Part shown: positions 25,332-33,786 of the stretch, in pieces
How the letters are laid out: each line of letters begins with the position of its first letter
Position numbering within the stretch: the stretch's first letter is position 1
Assembly: GCF_016862095.1 (NCBI RefSeq)
Contig: NZ_BOMH01000074.1
Location: 38,288 to 102,287 of the forward strand
DNA length: 64,000 nucleotides
Source of the DNA: Actinoplanes cyaneus
Lineage (GTDB): Bacteria > Actinomycetota > Actinomycetes > Mycobacteriales > Micromonosporaceae
Direction of reading: 5' to 3'
The notes under the pieces: generated by a model
Databases searched by the model: none
Seen by the model: the letters and a program-made list of their open reading frames with translations, nothing else
What the model was told of the DNA's origin: nothing
Made by a program: the position numbers and the translations under genes

Positions 25332-26021
25332 ATGACTGCTGATTCTGTTCACGCCGGGGGAGACCCGCGGCGGCTGCTCTCGCAGGTGCACGCCCTGTCC
25401 CGGCGGGTGCGCGCCGACCGGCGGGTGACCTGGGTCGCGCTGCTGGTCCTGGCGGTGGCGACGTTCGTGGCCATCCCGGTCGACTGGTTCGGCATGCAGG
25501 TCGACTGCGCCGCCGGCGGGGCGTGCCGGTTCAACCGGCTCGGCTCGCTGTACTTCTGGCCACCGGCGCTGCTGCTGTCGTACACGGTGATCGCCGTGGC
25601 CTACCGGCGGGTCGCCCGTTCCCGCGGCGTCGACGCGCGCGTGCTGCCGTACGCGATCACCGGCGCCGCCCTGACCGGCGTCTTCACCGCCGCCTGGGTG
25701 GGGGCGCGCATCTACGTCGCGAACCACCCGCCCGCGCCGGACGCGCCGCCGACCGCCGACTGGATCCTGCTGCTGGACCGCCTGGTCGCCCCGGCCGGCA
25801 CGATCGGGGTGGCGCTGCTGGTCCTGGCCCGCCTCGAACGTAATCTCGCGCTGCTCGCGTTCACCCTGGCCTACCTGGCGATCGTGCTGATCCCGATCAC
25901 GTTCGGCTGGCAGATGCACACCAGCGTGCAGGCCGAGTTCCTGCCCTCGCAGGTGATCAGCGGGGTCGTCCTGGCACTGGGCGCGGCCGGCTTCGCCCTG
26001 GCCCGCCGGCGGCAGCGGTGA
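25332..26021 (+). CDS. Predicted membrane protein coupled to a winged-helix regulator
   Basis: Protein of 229 aa with about six hydrophobic helices and an extracytoplasmic loop with two cysteines (VDCAAGGACRF). No known family. The next gene starts in its stop codon (GTGA), so membrane protein and regulator are co-made. That suggests a sensor/regulator or a regulator/target pair. Confidence 0.75.
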   Translation: MTADSVHAGGDPRRLLSQVHALSRRVRADRRVTWVALLVLAVATFVAIPVDWFGMQVDCAAGGACRFNRLGSLYFWPPALLLSYTVIAVAYRRVARSRGVDARVLPYAITGAALTGVFTAAWVGARIYVANHPPAPDAPPTADWILLLDRLVAPAGTIGVALLVLARLERNLALLAFTLAYLAIVLIPITFGWQMHTSVQAEFLPSQVISGVVLALGAAGFALARRRQR

Positions 26022-26344
26022 CCGCCGACGCGCTGCACCCGGTGACCGGCCTCGACGACGTCGTGCACCAGCGGGTCCGGCTCGGGATCCTGACCATCGC
26101 GCACGAGGCCTGCCGGGTCGAGTTCGGCTACCTGCGCACCCAGTTGCAGCTCACGGCCGGGAACCTGTCGCAGCACCTCGGCGTGCTGGAGACGGCCGGC
26201 CTGGTCGCGCTGGAGAAAGGCTACGAGGGCAAGCGGGGACGGACCTGGATCACCCTCACCCCGGCCGGCACACACGCCCTCGCCGCGGAGATCAGCCGGT
26301 TGAAGCAGCTCATCGCCCGCGTCACCCTCGACGACCAGCCCTGA
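26018..26344 (+). CDS. Winged-helix transcriptional regulator
   Basis: Small regulator of 108 aa, with a winged helix of the HTH_27/MarR-like kind (VEFGYLRTQLQLTAGNLSQH, then LEKGYEGKRGRTWITLTPAG). There is no separate ligand domain. Its family normally controls the membrane protein encoded with it, which here is the preceding gene (4-bp overlap). Confidence 0.85.
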   Translation: MTADALHPVTGLDDVVHQRVRLGILTIAHEACRVEFGYLRTQLQLTAGNLSQHLGVLETAGLVALEKGYEGKRGRTWITLTPAGTHALAAEISRLKQLIARVTLDDQP

Positions 26345-26406
26345 GCACCCCGGCCGCGACGATCAAGAAGCTCGGCGCGTACGGCGGTGACGGCACCACC
26401 CTCGAT

Positions 26407-26425
26407 ATGACATCATTGTTGTCAT
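26407..26425. promoter_or_regulatory. Operator overlapping the MarR start codon
   Basis: ATGACATCATTGTTGTCAT is an imperfect palindrome (8 of 9 arm positions) whose last two bases are the first two of the MarR start codon. It fits autorepression. Confidence 0.65.
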
Positions 26426-26861
26426 GACGGGTGGGCGGGGTGCACGGATCTACGACGTGCTGCGCGAGACCCGGCCCCTCGTGCTCAACTCGGCCCGGGT
26501 GGTCGAGGCGGCGCTGCGCGACGACGGGATCAGCGTCGGCATGCGCGCCGTCCTCGAAGTGCTCGCCACCGCCGGGCCGCTGACCGTGCCCGGCATCGCG
26601 CACCGCCTCGACCTGGCCCGGCAGGGCATCCAGCGGCACGTCGACGACCTCGCCGCGCGCGGGCTGGTCACCGCGCAGACCAACCCGGCGCACCGCCGCT
26701 CGGTGCTGGTGCGCCTCACGGAGGCGGGCACCGCCCTGTTCGACCGCGTCCACGACGACGAACTGGCCCGCCTCGACACGATCGCCGCCGACTGCGGCGA
26801 CGACGAGATCGCGGCGGCCCTCAAGGTGCTACGAGCGCTGAACCGGGACGTACGCCGATGA
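26424..26861 (+). CDS. MarR-family regulator
   Basis: MarR regulator, 145 aa: a winged helix at about 45-110 (LTVPGIAHRLDLARQGIQRH, then a wing with NPAHRRSVLVRLT). ATG 26424 lies at the end of a 19-bp palindrome and no ribosome site is visible, so the mRNA is probably leaderless and autoregulated. The following isomerase-type gene begins in its stop codon (ATGA), then the SUKH gene in the next, giving a three-gene operon. Confidence 0.9.
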   Translation: MTGGRGARIYDVLRETRPLVLNSARVVEAALRDDGISVGMRAVLEVLATAGPLTVPGIAHRLDLARQGIQRHVDDLAARGLVTAQTNPAHRRSVLVRLTEAGTALFDRVHDDELARLDTIAADCGDDEIAAALKVLRALNRDVRR

Positions 26862-27469
26862 ACGTCTACACGATGACCACCGCCAACCGGCTCCTGATCG
26901 CCGACCTGCTCGACTCCCTCGACGACACCCAGTGGCGCACCCCCACACTGTGCACGGGATGGACCGTCCACGAGATGGCAGCGCACCTCGTGCAGCCGAT
27001 GCTGATCGGATTCCCCCGCTTCGTCGCCACGGCACTGCGCTACCGCGGCGACACCGACCGGACCGTCGACCACCTCACCCGCCGGATCGCACGCCGCGAC
27101 CGGACCACCCTGATCGCCCTGCTGCGCGAGCACGCCGGCGACCAGATCGACCCGGTCCGGGTCGGGCCGATGGGGCCGTTCGCGGAGACCTGCGTGCACC
27201 TGCGCGACATCGCCCGCCCCCTCGGCCTGCCGGTCGACGTGCCCGTCACGCACTGGCAGTTCCTTCTCGACCACCTGACCGGGCCGGACGCGGCGCCGGG
27301 GCTCGTGCGGCCCGGCCGCCTGACCGGGGTCCGCCTGCACGCCACCGATGTGGACTGGGCGGCCGGTGACGGCGCCGCCGTGCGGGGCACCGCAGAAGCG
27401 CTGACCATGGCCGTCACCGGCCGCGACGTGGTCCTGCCCGAGCTGACCGGGCCCGGAACGCTGCGATGA
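26858..27469 (+). CDS. Mycothiol-dependent maleylpyruvate isomerase-family protein
   Basis: Protein of 203 aa of the MDMPI/DinB-like group common in actinobacteria that use mycothiol. The N-terminal four-helix bundle includes LCTGWTVHEMAAHLV, where the His is the usual metal ligand, and HLRDIARPLGL carries a second. The reaction here is unknown; relatives isomerise maleylpyruvate or transfer mycothiol to xenobiotics. It is the second gene of the MarR operon, which suggests a role in detoxification. Confidence 0.8.
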   Translation: MNVYTMTTANRLLIADLLDSLDDTQWRTPTLCTGWTVHEMAAHLVQPMLIGFPRFVATALRYRGDTDRTVDHLTRRIARRDRTTLIALLREHAGDQIDPVRVGPMGPFAETCVHLRDIARPLGLPVDVPVTHWQFLLDHLTGPDAAPGLVRPGRLTGVRLHATDVDWAAGDGAAVRGTAEALTMAVTGRDVVLPELTGPGTLR

Positions 27470-27960
27470 ACGTCGAGAAGTGGCGCGCCGACGTGCAGGC
27501 CGCCGCCGCCGACCTGGCCGGCTCCTTCACGACACGGTTCGGATTCGCGCCCGACGAGTACGTGGTCGGCGGGCCGGCCACCGCACAGGAACTCGCCGGG
27601 CTCGCCGGCCTGCACGGCGACGCCCTGCCGGCCGAGCTGCTCGCGCTGTACCGGGTGGTGGCCGAGGTCGGGCTGCCCGACGTCGGCAACGGATACTGGA
27701 TCCACCGGCCGCCGCTGCCCGGGCAGGACCCCGGTCACCCGCGCCGGTTGAGTGACGGCCGGCCGGTGGTCGTGTTCGGCAGCGACGGCGGCGGCACCCT
27801 GTTCGCCCTGCCCGGCGGCGCCGGCGGGCCGGTCCTGGCCTTCTCCGGCGGCGAGCTCTCCGGCGGGGCGTACGAGGCGGGCTGCGCGACACCGGTCGCC
27901 GCGGACCTGCCCACGTTCCTGACCGCGATCCTGCACCGGATCCCCGACGGGCTCGGCTGA
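27466..27960 (+). CDS. SMI1/KNR4 (SUKH)-like protein
   Basis: Protein of 164 aa with a SUKH-like layout: LHGDALPAELLALYRVV (the family's Pro-rich helix), VVVFGSDGGGTLFAL and a closing TFLTAILHRI. SUKH proteins are often immunity or scaffold proteins. No toxin gene is next to it, so immunity is not claimed. It overlaps the isomerase-type gene by 4 bp and ends the MarR operon. Confidence 0.7.
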   Translation: MNVEKWRADVQAAAADLAGSFTTRFGFAPDEYVVGGPATAQELAGLAGLHGDALPAELLALYRVVAEVGLPDVGNGYWIHRPPLPGQDPGHPRRLSDGRPVVVFGSDGGGTLFALPGGAGGPVLAFSGGELSGGAYEAGCATPVAADLPTFLTAILHRIPDGLG

Positions 27961-27971
27961 GCCGTCACCGC

Positions 27972-28097
27972 TCAGAGCGCGGCCACCGACGCGGGGGCGC
28001 GTTCCTGCCGCGCCAGGGCCCGGATCACGCTCAGCGGGCCGTGCCGCCACGCGGCGATCCGGCCCAGCAACCGGATCGTGGCGTCCGTTCGGATCAT
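27972..28097 (-). CDS. Possible 41-residue protein
   Basis: A short frame (MIRTDATIRLLGRIAAWRHG, then about 20 more residues ending VAAL) starts 9 bp after the VOC gene's stop on the same strand. It is basic and helical, with codon use like its neighbours. No family is known and there is no ribosome site that decides it. Confidence 0.3.
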   Translation of the reverse strand: MIRTDATIRLLGRIAAWRHGPLSVIRALARQERAPASVAAL

Positions 28098-28106
28098 CCC
28101 CGCGGG

Positions 28107-28856
28107 CTAGTCGGCGGGTGAGCCCCTGCGCGGAGGGCGGGCGGTGACGCAGTACGCCCGGCCGGCCGGGTCACGCAGGGTGGTCCAGTCACCCGGGAGC
28201 CGGCGCACCACCGTGGCACCCAAAGCCTCGTGCCGGGCCACCTCGGCAGGCACGTCGTCGCAGGCCAGGTCGAGGTGGACCCCGGCCGGGCCGTCGTCCA
28301 GGCGCTGCAGCAGCAGCCGCATCGGGATCGGCGCCGGCGGCAGCAGGCGCTGGAACTGCGGCGAGTCCGGCATCGGCTCGAACTCCCAGCCGGTCACCGC
28401 ACGCCAGAACGCGACCTCCGTCTCGTACCCGGCAGCGGGAATGTCCAGGCACACCTGGTCGGCCAGGCTCGCCTGACCGCCCGGCCACACCGCGGCCGGC
28501 GGGGCGGTCCGCTCGCCGCTCCACGGGACCAGGCAGAACGCTATCCCGGCGGGGGAGCGCAGCACCACGATCTCGTCGTCACGCATCACCTCGGCGGCAC
28601 CGAGCGCGAGCAGCGGCGGCGCGGCCGTGAACGGGTCGGCCACGTGCAGATCCAGGTGGCAGCGGGCCGGGCCGTCGTCGCCGACGACCTGCACGCGCAG
28701 CATCGCGTCACCCGACGGCGGCCGCAACGTGGCGAACGTGCCGTCGCCGCGGCGCACCGACAACGTGGTGCCGGTCACCGCCAGCCAGAACTGCTCGGCC
28801 ACCGGCGCGTCCGCGGCCGGCGTGTCCAGGAAACCGGTCACCCAGCGAATGGTCAC
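28107..28856 (-). CDS. Two-domain VOC (glyoxalase-like) protein
   Basis: VOC-superfamily protein of 249 aa with two tandem domains (about 1-120 and 125-249), each with the beta-alpha-beta-beta-beta plan; RCHLDLHVADP and VHLDLACDDVP mark the metal-side strands. GTG 28856 overlaps the oxidoreductase stop (GTGA), so both are co-translated. The longer open frame is a shadow. The substrate is unknown; it might be a dioxygenase, a lyase or a binding protein. Confidence 0.85.
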   Translation of the reverse strand: MTIRWVTGFLDTPAADAPVAEQFWLAVTGTTLSVRRGDGTFATLRPPSGDAMLRVQVVGDDGPARCHLDLHVADPFTAAPPLLALGAAEVMRDDEIVVLRSPAGIAFCLVPWSGERTAPPAAVWPGGQASLADQVCLDIPAAGYETEVAFWRAVTGWEFEPMPDSPQFQRLLPPAPIPMRLLLQRLDDGPAGVHLDLACDDVPAEVARHEALGATVVRRLPGDWTTLRDPAGRAYCVTARPPRRGSPAD

Positions 28857-29761
28857 GGAACCAGCACCACCTTCCCGCGGTTCTCCCGCGCCTCGACGAT
28901 CTCGTGGGCCCGGGCCGCCCGGTCCAGCGGCAGCTCGGCGTGGATCGTGGCGGACAACTGCCACAGCTGCTCGCTGTGTACGGCATACCGGTCGCCGTGG
29001 TTGCGGGCGAAGTGCGCCATCGCGAAACCGGTGATCGTCTTCGCGCCGGCGAGCAGGTCGAACGCGGGCACCGTGCCACCACCACTGGCGAAGAAGATCA
29101 GCCGGCCGCCGGGACGGGCCGCCGCCAGCGCCCGCGGCAGCACGTCACCACCGGCGCCGTCGAGAACCACGTCGACCGGCTGCGCCGGGCTCAGATCGTC
29201 GTAGTCGAGGACCTCGTCGGCTCCCAGCCCGTACAGGAAATCGGATTTGGCCTTGCCGGCGACCGCGACCACCCGCCCGGCGCCGCGCCGGCGAGCGGCC
29301 TGGACCAGCAGATGACCGACGCCGCTCGCGGCAGCGGTGACCAGCACCGACTCGCCCGGCTGCACCGCCGCCGCCTCCAGCACGCCGAGCGCGACATGCC
29401 CGGACCGGACCAGCGCCACCGCCTGCACGTACGACGCGTCGTCCGGAATCCGGGACGCCATGATCGCCGGGGCCGTCACCACCTGCGCATAGGAGCCGCC
29501 GAACGGCAACGCCGCGACCCGGTCCCCGACCTGCCAGCCGGTGACCCCCGGACCGGCACCGATCACCTCACCGGCGACCTCCCCGCCGGGCACGGCCGGG
29601 AACGGGCCCTCGGCCTCCCGGACCCGCCGCACCGCCGGGCGGGTCACCCCGATCGCCGCGGCCCGGATCAGCAGCTCACCCTCGCCCGGCTCCGGCTGCT
29701 CGCCATCCTCCACCCGCAACACCTCAGGGCCACCCGCCGTGTAGAAACGGATCACTCGCAT
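28853..29761 (-). CDS. Zinc-free MDR-family quinone oxidoreductase
   Basis: Medium-chain reductase of 302 aa, QOR-type. It has the GroES-like N-terminus (AAAIGVTRPAVRRV), Rossmann motif AAASGVGHLLVQAARRRGA near 145-163 and a C-terminal NRGKVVLVP. No zinc site is present. ATG 29761 follows AGGGTGA at good spacing; a GTG three codons earlier is the alternative. It is coupled with the VOC gene. It should reduce a quinone or enone with NADPH. Confidence 0.88.
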   Translation of the reverse strand: MRVIRFYTAGGPEVLRVEDGEQPEPGEGELLIRAAAIGVTRPAVRRVREAEGPFPAVPGGEVAGEVIGAGPGVTGWQVGDRVAALPFGGSYAQVVTAPAIMASRIPDDASYVQAVALVRSGHVALGVLEAAAVQPGESVLVTAAASGVGHLLVQAARRRGAGRVVAVAGKAKSDFLYGLGADEVLDYDDLSPAQPVDVVLDGAGGDVLPRALAAARPGGRLIFFASGGGTVPAFDLLAGAKTITGFAMAHFARNHGDRYAVHSEQLWQLSATIHAELPLDRAARAHEIVEARENRGKVVLVP

Positions 29762-29821
29762 GCGCTTCACCCTACGAAGACAAGCAACCGATTTGGGTAC
29801 GCCAGGCGCCCGGCCGGCTCA

Positions 29822-30382
29822 TCACGCACCACGCTCGGCGAGCCGGATCAGCCGGCGCGCGAAACTGCGGTAGGCCGTGGCATACCCGTCCTGCCGGCCC
29901 GCCAGCCGGGCGACCTCCGCCCGCACCACCGCCCGCGCCCGCACCGGGTCCCCGTCGGCGAGCGCGACCGCCGGCACCAGGAACTGCCTGGTCCGCTCCG
30001 GTGCCAGCGACTCGATCCGGCGGACCAGGGCCGGCCAGTGCGCCCACCGGTCGATGAACGGCTGCCCCTGCACCACCACCGCCTCGGTCAGCTCCTGCAC
30101 CGCCGGCCCCACCTCCGCGCCGGCCGCGAACTCCCAGCGCCGGCCCAGCGGCAACGTCACACAGGCCAGCGGCTCGTCCCAGCCGGCCGTCGCGAGCAGG
30201 ATCCGCTCCACCGGCTCGTGCCGCACCCCGACCACCGGATCCGCCACCACCAGGTCATCCTCGCCCGTCAAGCGCAGGTCCAGCCAGCCGCACTCCGGCT
30301 GCAGCAGGATCCCGTGCCGGCGCCGGGTGAAACCGCAACACGCCAGCGCTCGCGCGCAGGCGTCCGTGACCCGTTTCCGCAC
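29822..30382 (-). CDS. Hypothetical protein
   Basis: Protein of 186 aa starting at GTG 30382. It is not recognised. Visible features are a Cys-rich start (DACARALACCGFTRR), a middle with GWLDLRLTGEDDLVV, and a helical C-terminus (ARAVVRAEVARLAGR) rich in Arg and Ala. There is no membrane helix. It is monocistronic and divergent from the methyltransferase gene. Confidence 0.6.
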   Translation of the reverse strand: MRKRVTDACARALACCGFTRRRHGILLQPECGWLDLRLTGEDDLVVADPVVGVRHEPVERILLATAGWDEPLACVTLPLGRRWEFAAGAEVGPAVQELTEAVVVQGQPFIDRWAHWPALVRRIESLAPERTRQFLVPAVALADGDPVRARAVVRAEVARLAGRQDGYATAYRSFARRLIRLAERGA

Positions 30383-30478
30383 CGCACATTCATAGCATCC
30401 ACAAAGGACTTCCGGTGGCCTTTTGCGATAGCTTCGTCACGGACAGTTCCGCCGACCTCGACACGGGGAGCATGACAC

Positions 30479-31273
30479 GTGGCCGACCACCTCGACACCT
30501 CCACCGTCCACCCGGCCCGCCGCTACAACTACTGGCTCGGCGGCAAGGACCACTTCGCCGCCGACCGCGAGTCCGGCGACCTGATCGAGAAAGCCCACCC
30601 CACGATCCGGCTCACCGCCCGGGAGAACCGCGCGTTCCTGCAACGCGCCGTGCACCACCTGGCCGCCGACGCCGGCATCGACCAGTTCCTCGACATCGGC
30701 ACCGGCCTGCCCACCGCCGACAACACCCACGAGGTCGCTCAGCGCGCCAACCCCGGCGCCCGCGTCGTCTACGTCGACAACGACCCCATGGTGATGACCC
30801 ACGCCCGCGCCCTGCTGTCGGGCACCGACACCGGCCGCACCTGCTACATCGAGGCCGACCTGCGCGAGCCCGGCACGATCCTCACCCACCCGCAACTCCG
30901 CGACACCCTCGACCTGAGCCGGCCCGTCGGCCTGACCCTCGTCGCCGTCCTGCACTTCATCGACTCCACCGGGCAGGCCCGCGACATCGTGCACGAGCTG
31001 CTGTCCGCGCTCGCCCCCGGCAGCTACCTGACCCTCACCCACGGCACCACCGACTTCGCCAGCGAGCAGGAGAAGGCGTATGCCCGCGACGTGATCGGCA
31101 AAGGAATCGCCGGCGTGTTCCCCCGCACCCACGAGGAGATCGCCTCCTTCTTCGGCGACCTGGAGCTGCTCGACCCGGGCATCGTCCCGGTCTCCGCATG
31201 GCGCCCACCCGCCGGGACAACCCTGCCCACACCCCATGACGTGGCCATCTACGGCGGCGTCGGCCGCCGCTGA
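30479..31273 (+). CDS. S-adenosylmethionine-dependent methyltransferase (DUF574)
   Basis: SAM methyltransferase of the actinobacterial DUF574 family, 264 aa. The family start PARRYNYWLGGKDHFAADR, SAM motif FLDIGTGLPT, VVYVDNDPMVMTHARALL and ADLREPGTIL are all present. GTG 30479 follows GGGGAG. The methyl acceptor is unknown for the family. The 3-prime end overlaps the convergent small gene by 25 bp. Confidence 0.9.
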   Translation: MADHLDTSTVHPARRYNYWLGGKDHFAADRESGDLIEKAHPTIRLTARENRAFLQRAVHHLAADAGIDQFLDIGTGLPTADNTHEVAQRANPGARVVYVDNDPMVMTHARALLSGTDTGRTCYIEADLREPGTILTHPQLRDTLDLSRPVGLTLVAVLHFIDSTGQARDIVHELLSALAPGSYLTLTHGTTDFASEQEKAYARDVIGKGIAGVFPRTHEEIASFFGDLELLDPGIVPVSAWRPPAGTTLPTPHDVAIYGGVGRR

Positions 31274-31671
31274 GAGCCGCCCACACCAGGCAGGTCCGGA
31301 TCCTCGCGCCGCGAGACCACCACCGCGACACCCGCCGCGGCGAGCTGCCCGGCAAGCAGCACCATCTCCGCCTCGGTCCCGGTCACCCCCTGCGCCAGGA
31401 CGGACCGCAGCTCACCCACCGGCACCCCGCGCCCCCGCAACACCCGCATCACCGCCACCCGATCACCGGCGGGAAACCGCACCCCGAACGTGCCGCACTG
31501 CGCCAGCACCGCCGCCCGCAGATCCGCCGGCAGCTCCCCGCGCCCGCACACCAGCTCCACGCCGTCCCCGCACCCGTGGGACACCTCCCAGCGCAGCCGG
31601 CCACCGACCACGTAGTCCGACACCGTCGCCGTCCCACAGTGGTACGACACCACCGCCTCCGCGCCACCCAT
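31249..31671 (-). CDS. Hypothetical protein with a possible L7/L12-like C-terminal fold
   Basis: Protein of 140 aa starting at ATG 31671. The first 65 residues are not recognised (VSYHCGTATVSDYVVGG). Residues 75-130 (VMRVLRGRGVPVGELRSVLA, then a loop, then EMVLLAGQLAAAGVAVVVSRR, ends quoted) have the helix-helix-strand spacing and hydrophobic pattern of the ribosomal L7/L12 C-terminal domain. This resemblance is by eye only. It is convergent with the DUF574 gene. Confidence 0.5.
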   Translation of the reverse strand: MGGAEAVVSYHCGTATVSDYVVGGRLRWEVSHGCGDGVELVCGRGELPADLRAAVLAQCGTFGVRFPAGDRVAVMRVLRGRGVPVGELRSVLAQGVTGTEAEMVLLAGQLAAAGVAVVVSRREDPDLPGVGGSQRRPTPP

Positions 31672-31806
31672 TCCCGCACGATAATCTCCGGGCGTCGGCC
31701 ACGGTCGTACGCACACCTCGGGTTGAAGGTTGGGCTCTCAAAACCCGGGAAAAACGGCACCAAGCCTCAAACAGCACCACCCGGACGACCGGCAACGGGG
31801 GAGAAC

Positions 31807-32394
31807 ATGACCGATTACGACCAGCGCTACCGGACCGGCAACACCCCCTGGGAGATCGGCAAACCCCAGCCCGCCCTCACCGCCCTGCTCGAACACGGCG
31901 TGCGCGGCCCCAAGATCCTCGACCTCGGCTGCGGCACCGGCGACCTCGCCTGCACCCTGGCCCGCCGCGGCTACCACGTCACCGGCATCGACATCTCACC
32001 GCTGGCCATCGCCGCCGCCCGCACCAAAGCCGCCGGGCTCACCGCCACCTTCGACGTGCAGGACGCAACCAAACTGAACCTGCCGCAAGCGCCGTTCGAC
32101 ACCATCTTCGACAGCGGCCTGCTGCACAACCTGCACCGCGACGGCGGCGACGTCGACGCCTACCTCGCGCAGCTGCCCGCCCTCACCGAACCCGGCACCA
32201 TGATCTACATCCTGGCGATCTCCGCCGCGGCGGGGGAGGGCTGGACCATCACCCGCGACTACCTGCACCAGTGCTTCCCGGAACCGGTGTGGACCGACAC
32301 CACCATCAAAGACGTCGAAGCCGTCGCCGAGATCGACGACACCCGGGTCCGCATGCCCGCCTTCCTGCTGCGCACCGCCCGCGCCTACCACTAG
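31807..32394 (+). CDS. Class I SAM-dependent methyltransferase
   Basis: Methyltransferase of 195 aa, complete. SAM motif I is ILDLGCGTGDLACTLARRG, motif II VTGIDISPLAI, and FDSGLLHNL replaces the usual FDxVxxxxxL. GGGGGAGAAC precedes ATG 31807; the longer open frame upstream is a shadow. The resemblance is to thiopurine/tellurite-type methyltransferases, but the substrate is not known. Confidence 0.85.
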   Translation: MTDYDQRYRTGNTPWEIGKPQPALTALLEHGVRGPKILDLGCGTGDLACTLARRGYHVTGIDISPLAIAAARTKAAGLTATFDVQDATKLNLPQAPFDTIFDSGLLHNLHRDGGDVDAYLAQLPALTEPGTMIYILAISAAAGEGWTITRDYLHQCFPEPVWTDTTIKDVEAVAEIDDTRVRMPAFLLRTARAYH

Positions 32395-32601
32395 ATGCAC
32401 CGCTGGCGCGACGACCGCATCGGATCAGCACTGCGCGGCGGGAACCCGACCATCCTCACCCGCCTCGACACCGCCGAGACGGCCGCCACCGACCTGTCCC
32501 GCATCTCCACCCAGTTGCAGGACATCATCGGCGCGTTCCGCTACCGACCCTGGCCGGACAGCCTGCCCGCGCCAGGCTCCTCGAGCGAGATTGCCTACTG
32601 A
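32395..32601 (+). pseudogene. Short frame with the N-terminus of a HIT-like protein
   Basis: 68 codons beginning directly after the methyltransferase stop. HRWRDDRIGSALRGGNPTIL resembles the N-terminus of actinobacterial HIT/Ap4A-type proteins (a DRIGSALRGENPTVL-like motif as I recall it), but the HIT catalytic part is missing and the rest (LSRISTQLQDIIGAFRYRPW) belongs to something else. It is either a decayed gene remnant or a small protein that recruited the motif. Confidence 0.4.
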
Positions 32602-32644
32602 CCGGGGCCGCGCGGAATGATCATCGGCCGGTACCGTTCCGGGC

Positions 32645-33151
32645 GTGACCGAGAGCTATGCGAATGATCCCTATCTGGGTGGCGCGAAACGGAAGTGGCC
32701 CGGGTATGTGGGTTTGGCGGTGACCGGCGGGGCGATCGTGTGGGGCCTCTTCTTCTGGGTGCCCCGCCACTTCCAGGACGACGACTTCACGATGGTCAAC
32801 TCCGCGGAGGTCACGGCGGGAAACTGCATCTCGGATCTCGAGGACGAGACGGCCTACGCGTTTCCGGTGATCGACTGCGAGAAGGACCATCGGGCCGAGG
32901 TATACGCGATCAGCACCCTGCCCGGCGACACGTACCCCGGAGCCGAGGTCCTGGAGCAGAAGGTCAAGCAGTTCTGCGACGAGTCCTTCGGCCAGTACGA
33001 CTCCCCGGCCGTCGACGGCTGGAAGACCTGGCAGTACTACCCATCGGCGGAGTCCTGGCCGGAGGACCGCGTGATGCTCTGCGTCATCGAGGCCCCGCAG
33101 AACCCGATCACCGGCTCGGTCGTCGCCGGCACCGAGATCCACACGAAGTAA
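32645..33151 (+). CDS. Membrane-anchored septum-formation-domain protein
   Basis: Protein of 168 aa from GTG 32645. It has a short cytoplasmic start, one membrane helix at about 19-40 (GYVGLAVTGGAIVWGLFFWV), then an exported domain of the actinobacterial septum-formation type: TAGNCISDL, VIDCEKDHRAEVYA, TYPGAEVLEQK, FCDESFG and MLCVIEAP give four cysteines in two likely disulfides. The exact role in division or wall physiology is not known. It is monocistronic. Confidence 0.8.
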   Translation: MTESYANDPYLGGAKRKWPGYVGLAVTGGAIVWGLFFWVPRHFQDDDFTMVNSAEVTAGNCISDLEDETAYAFPVIDCEKDHRAEVYAISTLPGDTYPGAEVLEQKVKQFCDESFGQYDSPAVDGWKTWQYYPSAESWPEDRVMLCVIEAPQNPITGSVVAGTEIHTK

Positions 33152-33244
33152 GCCCGTGGCCGCTGGTAGAGGGGGTACCGGGTGACGGAGGCGGCGGCTT
33201 TGGCCGGGACGACGCCCCCCAGCACGACACACTGCGCGCCGCAC

Positions 33245-33781
33245 TCACCCGCCTGACCGGTCCAGATCACCCGGAATCAGACTGAACACCGCCAGATCCG
33301 AACGCCCCGACCGGGTCCACGACGCATTACGCAACACGCCCTCGAACACGAACCCCGCCGACTCCGCCACCCGCCGCGACGCCCCATTACGCACATCCGA
33401 CTGCAACGTGATCCGCGCGAAACCCAGCTCCGACAACGCCCACCCGGCCACCGCCCGCGCCGCCTCCACCGCGAAACCCCGCCCGCGCGCCCACGCCGCC
33501 GTCCAATAGTGGATCTCCGCCGTCATCGCCGACCAATCCGCCCCGAACAACGTCGCATGACACGCCAACCGGCCACTGGCCCGATCCACCCCGGCGAAAA
33601 GCTCCCCCCGGGCACACCAATCCACGGCACGATCCAAAGCCGCACCCGCATACCGGAAACCGACCGGAGCGAACCGCACGAACTCCCGCTCGTTCCACAC
33701 CGCATGCACCGCCGGCGCGTCACCGGACTCGAACGCCCGCAGAACCAGCCGATCAGTGCCCAACGTCGCCCGCGGAAACAC
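33245..33781 (-). CDS. GNAT-family N-acetyltransferase (RimJ-like)
   Basis: Acetyltransferase of 178 aa. The N-terminal LGTDRLVLRAFE, AEIHYWTAAWARGRGFAVEAA (ends AEIHYWT and GRGFAVEA; the acetyl-CoA loop) and ITLQSDVRNGASRRVAESAGF are those of the RimJ/RimL group, which acetylate ribosomal or other protein N-termini or small molecules. It lies 5 bp after the dienelactone hydrolase and is probably co-transcribed with it. Confidence 0.88.
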   Translation of the reverse strand: MFPRATLGTDRLVLRAFESGDAPAVHAVWNEREFVRFAPVGFRYAGAALDRAVDWCARGELFAGVDRASGRLACHATLFGADWSAMTAEIHYWTAAWARGRGFAVEAARAVAGWALSELGFARITLQSDVRNGASRRVAESAGFVFEGVLRNASWTRSGRSDLAVFSLIPGDLDRSGG

Positions 33782-33786
33782 CCCGA

